From HXMU1420-13 sp965229525 (GTDB lineage: Bacteria > Bacteroidota > Rhodothermia > Balneolales > Balneolaceae), in the NCBI GenBank assembly GCA_965229525.1, contig OZ245886.1, positions 3,348,001-3,412,000 on the forward strand: DNA of 64,000 bases. The letters are read 5' to 3'. Shown here piece after piece: positions 25,571-33,983 of this stretch. The notes under the pieces were generated by a model that saw nothing but the letters and a program-made list of their open reading frames with translations, was not told the origin of the DNA and made no database searches. Made by a program: the position numbers and the translations under genes. Position 1 is the first letter of the stretch, and each line of letters begins with the position of its first letter.

Positions 25571-26545
25571 ATGAAAATGTATCCATTGAAGTTTACTCCG
25601 ATTGTTAAAGACAAAATTTGGGGAGGAACTAAACTAGAATCAGTGTTAGATAAGCCAACAAACGGCTCACAAGAAGCCGGGGAATCCTGGGAAATTTCAG
25701 GTGTAGATGGCAATATTTCTATTGTTTCGGAGGGAGATTTTAAGGGAAAATCACTTGTCGAGTTAATTGATATATATCAGGGTGATTTAATCGGACATAC
25801 CGTTTTTGAAAAGTTTGGAAATAAGTTTCCATTGCTCATCAAATTCATAGATGCAAATGATGATTTAAGTATTCAGGTACATCCAGATGATGAACTAGGA
25901 ATGAAACGACACAATTCTTTTGGTAAAACGGAAATGTGGTATGTAGTATCAGCGGATGAAGGTTCAACACTGATTTCAGGTTTTAACAAACCTACCTCAA
26001 AGGAAGAGTATCTCGAATATTTTGAATCAGGACGACTTGTAGATTTACTCAACAGGGAAGATGTGTACAATGATGATGTGTTTTTTCTGCCTGCAGGTCG
26101 AGTTCATACCATAGGTAAAGGTCTTCTGATTGCTGAAATCCAGCAAACTTCGGATATCACATATCGTATTTATGATTTTGATCGTGTTGATACAAATGGA
26201 AATGGGAGAGAGCTACATGTTGAAGAAGCTATAGATGCTATCGACTATGACTTTTACGATGATTATAAAACCAAGTACGATAAAACGACATCGGAAGTAG
26301 AAATAGGTAAAAGCCAGTATTTCATAACTAGCCGACTTATCGTAGAGGAATCAATTTCTCGCGATTATTCTATCTTTGATTCATGCATTATTTTAATGTG
26401 TTTAGAAGGTGATGGTGACATCGAATTTGAGGGAGGAAATATCACTTACAAACTTGGGGATTCAATTCTTGTACCAAATACAATTTCTGATATTTCAATT
26501 ACACCTGGTAAGACAAGTAAATTACTAGAAGTACGGATTCCTTGA
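25571..26545 (+). CDS. manA: Mannose-6-phosphate isomerase, class I
   Basis: ManA interconverts fructose-6-phosphate and mannose-6-phosphate, feeding GDP-mannose and surface polysaccharide synthesis. The cupin zinc site is visible in SIQVHPDDE, GKTEMWYV and LPAGRVHTIG. At 324 residues it is the short bacterial form, starting with LKFTPIVKDKIWGG. A second Met lies two codons into the frame. It is probably part of the same transcript as pta. Confidence 0.93.
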   Translation: MKMYPLKFTPIVKDKIWGGTKLESVLDKPTNGSQEAGESWEISGVDGNISIVSEGDFKGKSLVELIDIYQGDLIGHTVFEKFGNKFPLLIKFIDANDDLSIQVHPDDELGMKRHNSFGKTEMWYVVSADEGSTLISGFNKPTSKEEYLEYFESGRLVDLLNREDVYNDDVFFLPAGRVHTIGKGLLIAEIQQTSDITYRIYDFDRVDTNGNGRELHVEEAIDAIDYDFYDDYKTKYDKTTSEVEIGKSQYFITSRLIVEESISRDYSIFDSCIILMCLEGDGDIEFEGGNITYKLGDSILVPNTISDISITPGKTSKLLEVRIP

Positions 26546-26571
26546 TTTGTTAGCTGAATCAATAATGTGAA

Positions 26572-27300
26572 ATGCAAGAATCAGAGCAAATAAACTGCAT
26601 GTCTTGTGGATTTACCCACAAGGAGAAATTTTGCCCGAATTGTGGGGAAGTAGGTAATCTGAGAAGGATCACTTTATTAACCGTAGCAGCAGAAGCTTTT
26701 TCTACCCTTATAAATATGGATAAGGGGTTTCTTTATAACCTAAAAGAGCTGACTATTAACCCCAAAAAACTGGTTCATGATTATATTAACGGTAAGAGAA
26801 AGGGCATTTTTAACCCTATTTCATATCTGATTATTGCTATTAGTTTCTATGTGATTTTAAGTAGCTTCTTTTCATTCGAATATGTATCAAGGTTCTCGCC
26901 GGGTATGGAGGAGAATACATTAAGAAAGATTGGGGTAGAAGCTGGAAAAGTTTTAGCAGAGTACATTAAATTTTTCTGGGTCATCTCTATAGTGTTTTTA
27001 TCTCTGCCATCTGCATTTTTGTACAATAAGCAGAATTTTGCTGAACATATTGCGATTTCAGCGTTTATTATCGGTCATTCTACTTTCTTTATCACCTTGA
27101 TGTTACCCATTTATAATGTGCCTATCATTTTTCATTGGGTTTTGTATGCAATTATTGCCGTTTTATACTTCCGTATCTACAAAAACGATGCAAGAAAGAT
27201 TGAGAGCATTACATTAAGCTTTATCACAGTATTGGTATTCTTTATCCAGCTATTTCTTTTCACCATATTTCTTGGAGTTATATCATATTTCTTATTCTAA
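26572..27300 (+). CDS. DUF3667-family membrane protein with zinc ribbon
   Basis: A 242-residue protein with an N-terminal zinc ribbon (C9, C12, C21, C24 in CMSCG and CPNCG) followed by a juxtamembrane stretch (TLINMDKGFLYNLKELTINP) and four to five membrane helices. This is the layout of DUF3667, a family common in Bacteroidota with no assigned function; members may act in membrane-protein assembly or signalling, but that is not established. It follows manA by 26 bases and is the last gene before the suf promoter. Confidence 0.75.
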   Translation: MQESEQINCMSCGFTHKEKFCPNCGEVGNLRRITLLTVAAEAFSTLINMDKGFLYNLKELTINPKKLVHDYINGKRKGIFNPISYLIIAISFYVILSSFFSFEYVSRFSPGMEENTLRKIGVEAGKVLAEYIKFFWVISIVFLSLPSAFLYNKQNFAEHIAISAFIIGHSTFFITLMLPIYNVPIIFHWVLYAIIAVLYFRIYKNDARKIESITLSFITVLVFFIQLFLFTIFLGVISYFLF

Positions 27301-27361
27301 TAAATCTTTCTGATATAAATGTTTTCTAAGAATACTCTATTTGCCTGATAAGTTTTCTCAA

Positions 27362-27392
27362 TTAGTTCTGAGACAGGGATTTATTATCTTTG
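27362..27392 (+). promoter_or_regulatory. Bacteroidota-type promoter for the suf operon
   Basis: TTAG (27362-27365) and TATCTTTG (27385-27392) are separated by 19 bases, a good match to the TTTG-N19-TAnnTTTG promoter form. Transcription would start near 27399, giving a leader of about 85 bases before sufB. Confidence 0.5.
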
Positions 27393-27429
27393 GATCGAAT
27401 CTAAATAAGCATTTCTGATGTGAACGCAG

Positions 27430-27450
27430 AGCCAAATTTGTTGGTTGGCT
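27430..27450 (+). promoter_or_regulatory. Inverted repeat in the sufB leader
   Basis: AGCCAA and TTGGCT form a six-base inverted repeat with a nine-base spacer, within the predicted untranslated leader of sufB. It could be a repressor operator or a small RNA hairpin; no Rrf2/IscR/SufR regulator gene lies nearby to support the first reading. Confidence 0.3.
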
Positions 27451-27482
27451 TAGCAGGAATAGAACTTTCAAATTTTATATAG

Positions 27483-28940
27483 ATGAGTGAAGAATTAAGC
27501 GACGAGGTAAAAGCATTAGAATCAATGATTGGTGAGGAGTATAAGTACGGCTTCTCAACCGACGTTGAATATGAGGAATTTCCTAAAGGCATCAGCGAGG
27601 AAATAGTTCGTGAATTATCATCGCGAAAAAACGAGCCTGAATGGATGACAGATTTCAGAGTGAAGGCCTATCATGCGTGGAGAGAGATGGAAGAGCCAAG
27701 TTGGTTCAACGCGAAGTACGAAAAGATCGATTACGAGAATCTGTTGTACTACTCTGCGCCAAAGCAGAAACCACAATTGGATAGCCTGGATGACCTTGAC
27801 CCAAATATCCGTGAGACCTACGAGAAGCTGGGAATACCACTCGAAGAACAGAAAATGCTTGCCAATGTAGCTGTGGATGCAGTATTCGATAGTGTTTCTA
27901 TTTTCACTTCATTCAAAGAAAAACTTGCAGAAGCGGGAGTAATTTTTTGTCCTATTTCTGAGGCAATTCACGAGCATCCGGAATTGGTTAAAAAATACAT
28001 GGCTTCCGTAGTACCGGTACGGGATAATTATTTCTCGGCACTTAATTCTGCTGTTTTCTCAGATGGGTCGTTTTGCTACATCCCAAAAGATACTGTTTGC
28101 CCAATGGAGCTAAGTACCTATTTCCGAATTAACAATATGGAATCAGGTCAGTTTGAAAGAACATTAATTATTGCAGAAGAAGGCTCAAGCGTAAGTTACC
28201 TGGAAGGTTGTACCGCTCCTATGTACGATGAAAATCAACTTCATGCAGCAGTGGTAGAACTTGTTGCCTTAGATAATGCAGATATTAAGTATTCAACCAT
28301 CCAAAATTGGTATTCCGGTGATGAAGAAGGGAAGGGTGGCATCTATAACTTCGTAACTAAGCGTGGAATTTGTAAGGGGAAGAATTCTAAAATCAGCTGG
28401 ACCCAGTTAGAGACAGGATCTGCAGTAACTCTAAAATACCCTTCAGTAATTCTTCAAGGCGACAATTCAATTGGTGAGTTTTACTCAGTGGCTGTTACTA
28501 CAAAAATGCAGCAAGCTGATACTGGAACAAAAATGATTCATTTAGGCAAGAATACTCGATCAACCATTATCTCTAAAGGTATTTCTGCTGGTAGATCACA
28601 GAATAGCTATCGCGGCGAAGTGAAGATTGGTAAGAAGGCATACAACTCGAAGAATTATTCTGTGTGTGATTCTATGCTGATCGGCCAGGAATGCGGTGCT
28701 CATACATTCCCATACATTTCAAGTGAGAACCCAAGCAGTAGTGTTGAACACGAAGCTACAACCTCACGAGTAGGCGAAGAGCAAATCTTCTATCTGATGC
28801 AACGTGGAATCAGTGAGCAAGATGCTATTTCCATGATTATCAATGGATTTGTAAAAGAAGTATTAAAAGAGCTTCCGCTGGAGTTTGCAGTTGAAGCAAA
28901 CAAGCTCTTGGATGTGAAATTAGAAGGTAGTGTAGGCTAA
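27483..28940 (+). CDS. sufB: Fe-S cluster assembly scaffold SufB
   Basis: SufB forms the SufBC2D scaffold on which Fe-S clusters are built from persulfide sulfur. The protein shows the family start EEYKYGFSTDVE, the core TVCPMELSTYFRIN, and the C-terminal NYSVCDSMLIG with C395, corresponding to the sulfur-accepting cysteine of the Escherichia coli protein, followed by VEHEATTSRVGEEQ. Length (485) is typical. It is the first gene of a sufB-sufC-sufD-sufS-nfu-A-type carrier operon and lies downstream of a TAnnTTTG promoter. Confidence 0.97.
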   Translation: MSEELSDEVKALESMIGEEYKYGFSTDVEYEEFPKGISEEIVRELSSRKNEPEWMTDFRVKAYHAWREMEEPSWFNAKYEKIDYENLLYYSAPKQKPQLDSLDDLDPNIRETYEKLGIPLEEQKMLANVAVDAVFDSVSIFTSFKEKLAEAGVIFCPISEAIHEHPELVKKYMASVVPVRDNYFSALNSAVFSDGSFCYIPKDTVCPMELSTYFRINNMESGQFERTLIIAEEGSSVSYLEGCTAPMYDENQLHAAVVELVALDNADIKYSTIQNWYSGDEEGKGGIYNFVTKRGICKGKNSKISWTQLETGSAVTLKYPSVILQGDNSIGEFYSVAVTTKMQQADTGTKMIHLGKNTRSTIISKGISAGRSQNSYRGEVKIGKKAYNSKNYSVCDSMLIGQECGAHTFPYISSENPSSSVEHEATTSRVGEEQIFYLMQRGISEQDAISMIINGFVKEVLKELPLEFAVEANKLLDVKLEGSVG

Positions 28941-29006
28941 GTCATTCACGATCTCGACAAGGGGCGAGTGAAGTGATCTCTAGAATGCTTCGTCTCAGGC
29001 TCCGAG
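28941..29006. repeat. Degenerate GTCATT-type interspersed repeat between sufB and sufC
   Basis: Starting at the base after the sufB stop codon, the sequence GTCATTCACGATCTCG and the following GAAGTGATCTCTAGAATGC resemble the common intergenic GTCATTGCGA...GAAGCAATCTC repeat, in decayed form. It makes up most of the 106-base gap between the two genes. Confidence 0.5.
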
Positions 29007-29046
29007 CAAAAGAAATTAGAAAACAAAAAAGAAAAAAGTCAGAACT

Positions 29047-29817
29047 GTGTTAGAAATCAAAAATTTACACGCCAAAGTTGAAGGCGAAGACATCGAAATC
29101 CTCAAAGGTGTTAACCTGAAAGTTAATGCTGGTGAAATCCATGCCATCATGGGACCAAATGGAAGTGGAAAAAGTACACTTTCGAAAGTTGTATCGGGTC
29201 ATCCTGAGTATGAGGTAACAGAAGGTGAAATTCTTTTCAATGGTGAGGACATTACCGAAATGGATGCTGACGAACGTGCACATTTAGGATTATTCTTAGC
29301 TTTCCAGTATCCAGTAGAAGTTCCAGGAATTACCAACAGAACACTACTTAGAGAAGCTTACAATACAATCGCTCGTGCAAACGATAGAGAAGAATTAGAT
29401 CCAATTGAATTCGAAGATTACATCGAGAGTAAATTGGATGTGATTGATATGAAAGATGAGTTCTTGAACCGTTCTATCAATACAGGATTTTCTGGTGGAG
29501 AGAAGAAGAAAAATGAAATCTTTCAGATGGCAGTTTTAAACCCCGTGCTATCATTCCTCGATGAAACTGATTCAGGCTTAGATATCGATGCTCTAAAAGT
29601 AGTATCTGATGGAGTAAATAAAATTGCAAATGAAGAGAATGCAATTGTAATGATCACACATTATCAAAGACTTTTAAATTACATCAAACCGCATTTTGTT
29701 CACGTTATGATGGACGGTAAAATTATCAAGTCTGGTGATATTACACTTGCCGAGTCTCTTGAAGCGGAAGGGTATGAGCAGTACGGTGAAGAACTAGCTG
29801 TAGACAGTGAGGCATAA
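29047..29817 (+). CDS. sufC: Fe-S cluster assembly ATPase SufC
   Basis: SufC is the ABC-type ATPase that drives conformational change in the SufBCD scaffold. It has Walker A GPNGSGKST at residues 36-44, the signature FSGGEKKKNE and Walker B FLDETDSGLD. Length (256 residues) is standard. The start codon is GTG; the next codons (LEIKNLHAKVEG) align with the SufC N-terminus, supporting it. A repeat occupies the gap before it. Translation of sufD follows one base after the sufC stop. Confidence 0.97.
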   Translation: MLEIKNLHAKVEGEDIEILKGVNLKVNAGEIHAIMGPNGSGKSTLSKVVSGHPEYEVTEGEILFNGEDITEMDADERAHLGLFLAFQYPVEVPGITNRTLLREAYNTIARANDREELDPIEFEDYIESKLDVIDMKDEFLNRSINTGFSGGEKKKNEIFQMAVLNPVLSFLDETDSGLDIDALKVVSDGVNKIANEENAIVMITHYQRLLNYIKPHFVHVMMDGKIIKSGDITLAESLEAEGYEQYGEELAVDSEA

Positions 29818-29818
29818 T

Positions 29819-31123
29819 ATGAGTGAAGTAGCTCAAAAAGAAACATTGCTATCGTTTATAGATGGTGACATTATCAGTAATGCTGAAACTGTTGCTATTC
29901 GCGCAATCAATGTTCGAGGTCAGGTTGCCTTAGAAGAAACTCCGTTCCCAACTCGAAAAGATGAGGACTGGAGATTCATAGATATGAGTGCGATTAAAAA
30001 GAATCGTTTTGCGTCGATTAAAGAATCAACTCCCTCAGAGATTGGTGATATATCGAAGCATTTTTTACCAGAAGCAATGAATACTCGTTTGGTATTCGTA
30101 AATGGTGTATACAACGAAGAATTGTCTTCAATCAGTGAATTGCCGCACCATGTTATTGTTGGTAACATGACTGAATATGGAGAGCATGATGCTGTTAAAG
30201 AGCATTTAGGAAACATCACTAATTTTGATGATGATGTATTCGCTCCTTTTAATGATGCAGCTTTTGAAGATGCAGCATTTATTTATTTGCCGGAAGAAAC
30301 TTCAGTGGAAGCACCAATTCACATACTGAATTTATTCACCGATGCTGATAAAGCATTTTATGCAACGCCTAGACTCCTTTTTGTCGGTGAGATGTACTCT
30401 AAAGCTACCATCATTGAAGAGCATATCGGACTTGCAGATAATTTGTATCTAAACGTTCCTGTAACTGAATTTAGATTATTTGCTGGGGCGCATGTTCATC
30501 ATGCAAGAATTCAGCGCGATTCTAAGAAAGCCGTTCATGTATCCCGACCAATTGCGATGTTGGATAGAAATGCAGAATATCATTCCTACACAATTTGTCT
30601 GGGTGCTAAGCTTTTTAGAAATGATCCTCGAGTAATTCAAAATGCAGCTGAAGTCGATTTCACTGTGGATGGATTAGTGTTGATCGATGGTGACCAAATC
30701 GCCGATACTCATTCAATCATGGATCATAGATTTGCCCATGGAAATAGCCATCAACTGCATAAAGTAGTGGTGAATGATAGTGCGCACTCTATTTTCAATG
30801 GCAAGATTTTCGTAGCTAAAGATGCTCAGAAGATTGATTCCTTCCAGGAAAACAGAAATCTATTGCTTTCTGAAGATGGAAAAGTAAATACGAAACCTCA
30901 GCTAGAAATCTTCGCAGATGATGTTCGCTGTTCACATGGTGCAACGATTGGATACCTAGACGACAATGAAGTGTTCTATTTACATTCTCGTGGTTTAACA
31001 GAACAAAAAGCACGTGAATTACTTGTGTATGCATTTGCATTAGAAAGTGTGGAAAGCATGCAGGTAGAATCAGTTGAGAAATTATTACTAGACGAAGTTA
31101 TTAAGTACACTACTAGAGACTAA
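29819..31123 (+). CDS. sufD: Fe-S cluster assembly protein SufD
   Basis: SufD pairs with SufB in the scaffold and contributes iron binding. The C-terminal beta-helix carries DDVRCSHGATIG with H373, matching the functionally essential histidine of Escherichia coli SufD, and ends in the SufBD tail RGLTEQKARELLVYAFA. The frame also opens at a GTG four codons earlier, inside sufC; the ATG chosen here lies one base after the sufC stop and gives MSEVAQKE, a more usual start. Length is 434 residues. Confidence 0.95.
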   Translation: MSEVAQKETLLSFIDGDIISNAETVAIRAINVRGQVALEETPFPTRKDEDWRFIDMSAIKKNRFASIKESTPSEIGDISKHFLPEAMNTRLVFVNGVYNEELSSISELPHHVIVGNMTEYGEHDAVKEHLGNITNFDDDVFAPFNDAAFEDAAFIYLPEETSVEAPIHILNLFTDADKAFYATPRLLFVGEMYSKATIIEEHIGLADNLYLNVPVTEFRLFAGAHVHHARIQRDSKKAVHVSRPIAMLDRNAEYHSYTICLGAKLFRNDPRVIQNAAEVDFTVDGLVLIDGDQIADTHSIMDHRFAHGNSHQLHKVVVNDSAHSIFNGKIFVAKDAQKIDSFQENRNLLLSEDGKVNTKPQLEIFADDVRCSHGATIGYLDDNEVFYLHSRGLTEQKARELLVYAFALESVESMQVESVEKLLLDEVIKYTTRD

Positions 31124-31185
31124 AACTCGAAGAATCCGATTTTAAGTAGGGTTCTTTGAGTATTATTATTATGATATTTACAGAG

Positions 31186-31206
31186 ATGCTGAATCAGCCT
31201 CAGCAT
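31186..31206. repeat. GTCAT-type palindrome just before sufS
   Basis: ATGCTGA and TCAGCAT form a perfect seven-base stem around a seven-base loop. The arms match the core of the repeat units at 33436-33459 and 34732-34755. The upstream in-frame extension of sufS would be encoded by this repeat. Confidence 0.6.
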
Positions 31207-31218
31207 GATAATATTTCG

Positions 31219-32466
31219 ATGAACGAAGCAAAAACAGACATATCAACCACTATCGATTGGGAAGCTATTAGAGATAAATTTCCTGTGCTTCACCAAGAAG
31301 TAAACGGAAAGCCATTGGTATATCTAGATAATGGTGCATCTAGTCAGATGCCAAGTGATGTTATTGAGCGATTAAATACCTACCACAGTAAGGAACACGC
31401 AAATGTTCACCGAGGAATTCATTCGTTAAGTCAGTCAGCTACTGATGAATATGAAGCGACTCGCGAGAAAGTTAGGGCATTAATCAATGCGGAAACTCTA
31501 GAGGAGATCATATTCACCACTGGTACCACGGATTCAATCAATCTGGTAGCTCAAAGTTATGGTCGAACGTTCCTCAAAGAGGGAGATGAGATCATCGTTT
31601 CACAAATGGAACACCATGCGAATATTGTTCCATGGCAAATGGTTGCTGAACAAACCGGTGCGGTTCTTCGGGTTATTCCGATGGATGAGAACGGCGAATT
31701 GATTATGGATAAATTCTACGAGCTACTCTCTGATCGCACCAAACTGGTTGCTGTAATTCATGTTTCTAATGCTTTGGGTACCATTAACCCCGTAGAAGAA
31801 ATAATTGAAGCTGCGCATAGAACAGGTGCGGTTGTTTTGATTGATGGAGCCCAATCAGTTCCTCATTCAAAAGTAGATATGAAAGCATTAAATGCTGATT
31901 TTTACACGTTTTCTGCTCACAAAATGTGTGGTCCGACAGGATTTGGAATTCTTTATGGTAAAAAAGAACTCCTTGAAAAAATGCCGCCGTACCGAGGTGG
32001 AGGAGATATGATTGATAAAGTTTCTTTTGAAAAAACTACCTACAACGATCTTCCTCATAAATTCGAAGCTGGGACTCCACCAATTGCAGCCGGAATAGGA
32101 CTAGGTGTTGCCATTGATTTCCTAAATGAAATTGGGATGGACAACATCGCAGCTCGAGAAGCCGAGTTAGTTGAGATTGCGACATCTAAATTGAAAGAAA
32201 TTGATGGAGTTAATTTGATAGGTACAGCAGGAAAGAAAGCGAGTGTAATCTCTTTTTTGATTGATGGAATTCATCCAACTGATGCAGGTACTATCATGGA
32301 TAAAGAAGGAATCGCTGTGCGAACGGGGCATCATTGTGCACAACCGGTAATGGATTATTTTTCAATTCCAGGTACCTTGAGAGCATCCATTTCTTTTTAC
32401 AATAATGAAGACGATATTAATCGCCTGGTAGAGGCAGTTAAATACACACAAGAATTTTTCGCTTAA
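31219..32466 (+). CDS. sufS: Cysteine desulfurase SufS
   Basis: SufS is a PLP enzyme that removes sulfur from cysteine and holds it as a persulfide for cluster assembly. The PLP lysine is K235 in SAHKMCGPTG and the persulfide cysteine is C373 in RTGHHCAQP; their 138-residue spacing equals that of Escherichia coli SufS. Length from the chosen ATG is 415 residues. An in-frame TTG 21 codons earlier would add residues encoded by a palindromic repeat and is not favoured. No sufE or sufU sulfurtransferase gene follows, unlike many suf operons. Confidence 0.95.
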   Translation: MNEAKTDISTTIDWEAIRDKFPVLHQEVNGKPLVYLDNGASSQMPSDVIERLNTYHSKEHANVHRGIHSLSQSATDEYEATREKVRALINAETLEEIIFTTGTTDSINLVAQSYGRTFLKEGDEIIVSQMEHHANIVPWQMVAEQTGAVLRVIPMDENGELIMDKFYELLSDRTKLVAVIHVSNALGTINPVEEIIEAAHRTGAVVLIDGAQSVPHSKVDMKALNADFYTFSAHKMCGPTGFGILYGKKELLEKMPPYRGGGDMIDKVSFEKTTYNDLPHKFEAGTPPIAAGIGLGVAIDFLNEIGMDNIAAREAELVEIATSKLKEIDGVNLIGTAGKKASVISFLIDGIHPTDAGTIMDKEGIAVRTGHHCAQPVMDYFSIPGTLRASISFYNNEDDINRLVEAVKYTQEFFA

Positions 32467-32478
32467 ACGGATAAAAAG

Positions 32479-33030
32479 ATGGCTAAAATTAAAGAGATAG
32501 AGCGTACCCCAAACCCAGATGCAATGCGTTTTGTGCTTGCTGAACCACTCACAAATGGCGTAACACGCTCATTTGAGAATAGTGTTGATGCACAGCAAGA
32601 CGAACTTGCAAAAGCCTTATTCGATATCGAAAACGTGATTAATGTCTACTATGTAGACAAGTACATTACGGTAACTCAAGATGGAAAGGCAGTTTGGTCA
32701 GAGTTATTAAGAAAACTTGCCCCACCAATCCGTGAAGCACAACCACAATTAGACCTGGAAGCTGATCATGCAGTGCATGTGAGTGAGGAAGCGGCTAATT
32801 CTGATGATCCACGGCTTCAGGAAATAAATCAAATGTTGGATGAACAAGTTCGTCCATATTTATTGGCAGATGGTGGTGGATTAAAAGTTCTAAGCCTAGA
32901 TGATAATCGCTTGAAGGTTCATTATCAGGGGGCATGTGGGACTTGTCCAACGGCAACTACGGGTACGCTGTACGCTATAGAGAGTATGGTTAAGCGTATT
33001 GATCCGGAAATTCAGGTTATCTCAGTTTAA
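32479..33030 (+). CDS. Nfu-type Fe-S carrier (Nfu_N plus NifU C-terminal domain)
   Basis: A cluster carrier that passes assembled Fe-S units to target enzymes. It has an N-terminal Nfu_N domain (TPNPDAMRFVL at about 10-20) and a C-terminal NifU-like domain whose cluster ligands are C153 and C156 in GACGTCPTA. The 183-residue layout is the same as that of Nfu proteins found in mitochondria and in Bacteroidota. It follows sufS by 12 bases and precedes the A-type carrier by 11 bases. Confidence 0.93.
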   Translation: MAKIKEIERTPNPDAMRFVLAEPLTNGVTRSFENSVDAQQDELAKALFDIENVINVYYVDKYITVTQDGKAVWSELLRKLAPPIREAQPQLDLEADHAVHVSEEAANSDDPRLQEINQMLDEQVRPYLLADGGGLKVLSLDDNRLKVHYQGACGTCPTATTGTLYAIESMVKRIDPEIQVISV

Positions 33031-33041
33031 CGGAGATTCTA

Positions 33042-33380
33042 ATGGGCGAGATTACAATTAGTGAACGCGCTCACAAACGGATAGAAGAAATCCGGGCGGA
33101 TCAGAATGTTCCATCTGATGCATTTCTAAAGGTTGGAGTTGAATCAGGTGGATGCTCAGGATTGACTTACAATCTAGACTTCTCCACAGATACTCAACCC
33201 ACTGATCAGGATCAGGTATTCGAACTGAAAGGACTAAAAGTGCTCGTTGATATGAGAAGCTTTTTATACCTGGCGGGTACAGAACTTGATTATACCGACG
33301 GATTAGAAGGGCAGGGCTTTCATTTTCATAATCCGAATGCCAGCCGAACTTGCTCTTGTGGGGAAAGTTTTTCGGTATAA
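33042..33380 (+). CDS. A-type Fe-S carrier (SufA/ErpA/IscA family)
   Basis: A 112-residue HesB-family protein that carries and transfers Fe-S clusters. The three conserved cysteines are C38 in GGCSG and C104 and C106 in TCSCGESF at the C-terminus. The fold-specific DGLEGQGFHFHNPNASRTC is present. It is the last clear suf gene before a pair of palindromic repeats, which may mark the operon end. SufA, ErpA and IscA cannot be separated reliably from sequence alone. Confidence 0.93.
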   Translation: MGEITISERAHKRIEEIRADQNVPSDAFLKVGVESGGCSGLTYNLDFSTDTQPTDQDQVFELKGLKVLVDMRSFLYLAGTELDYTDGLEGQGFHFHNPNASRTCSCGESFSV

Positions 33381-33387
33381 CCAATAA

Positions 33388-33459
33388 GTCATCCTGAACT
33401 TGTTTCAGGATTTAGATCGTTGTTGAAATATCAAGATGCTGAAACGAGTTCAGCATGAC
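33388..33459. repeat. Pair of inverted 24-base GTCAT palindromic repeats
   Basis: Two 24-base units (33388-33411 and 33436-33459) face each other. Each is itself a hairpin (TCCTGAA with TTCAGGA, and ATGCTGAA with TTCAGCAT), and the second is the reverse complement of the first at all but three positions. The pair opens with GTCAT and closes with ATGAC, the layout of REP/BIME-type elements. Confidence 0.75.
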
Positions 33460-33469
33460 CAAATAGAGA

Positions 33470-33982
33470 ATGAGCCAAGAACCAATCATCAATAAAGTAA
33501 AAGCGAACACAAAGCTAATCACGCTTGATTTAGCTAAGTTGTTCCATGATGATACACCAATCGCGGAATTGGATATCATAAACTTTCTTCACATGGGATT
33601 ACTGCTGAAAGAGGCAGATTTCCGTGCTCATCTTAAAAAATATGACTGGTCGCAATACGAAGGTCAGTATTTATCCGTGTATTGCTCTACGGATGCCATA
33701 ATTGCTCCCTGGGCCTGGATGTTGGTTACTACTCATGCTTCAAGATTTGCCAAGGAAGTATTCCATCTAAACAAGTCAGGTATAATTCATGAATTATACC
33801 GCCGAAGAGTAGAAAAACACGATTGGTATCAATATCAGGACAAGTTCATATTGTTAAAAGGCTGTGGAGATATTCACGTACCTGATTCCATTTATTTATT
33901 GACTACCAATAAATTACAAGGAACAGCAAAAAAGATTATGTACGGCGAAGCATGTAGTTTTGTGCCGGTTTGGAAGGGTTAA
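33470..33982 (+). CDS. DUF2480-family protein
   Basis: A 170-residue soluble protein of the DUF2480 family, recognised from LDIINFLHMGLLLKEADFR, the YCSTDAIIAPWAWML segment and the C-terminal CGDIHVPDSIYLLTT. No catalytic function is assigned. In Bacteroidota, DUF2480 genes are usually located next to suf genes, as here, so a role linked to Fe-S assembly is plausible but unproven. Two conserved cysteines are present (YCST and GCGD), which is compatible with cluster or metal handling. Confidence 0.75.
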   Translation: MSQEPIINKVKANTKLITLDLAKLFHDDTPIAELDIINFLHMGLLLKEADFRAHLKKYDWSQYEGQYLSVYCSTDAIIAPWAWMLVTTHASRFAKEVFHLNKSGIIHELYRRRVEKHDWYQYQDKFILLKGCGDIHVPDSIYLLTTNKLQGTAKKIMYGEACSFVPVWKG

Positions 33983-33983
33983 A

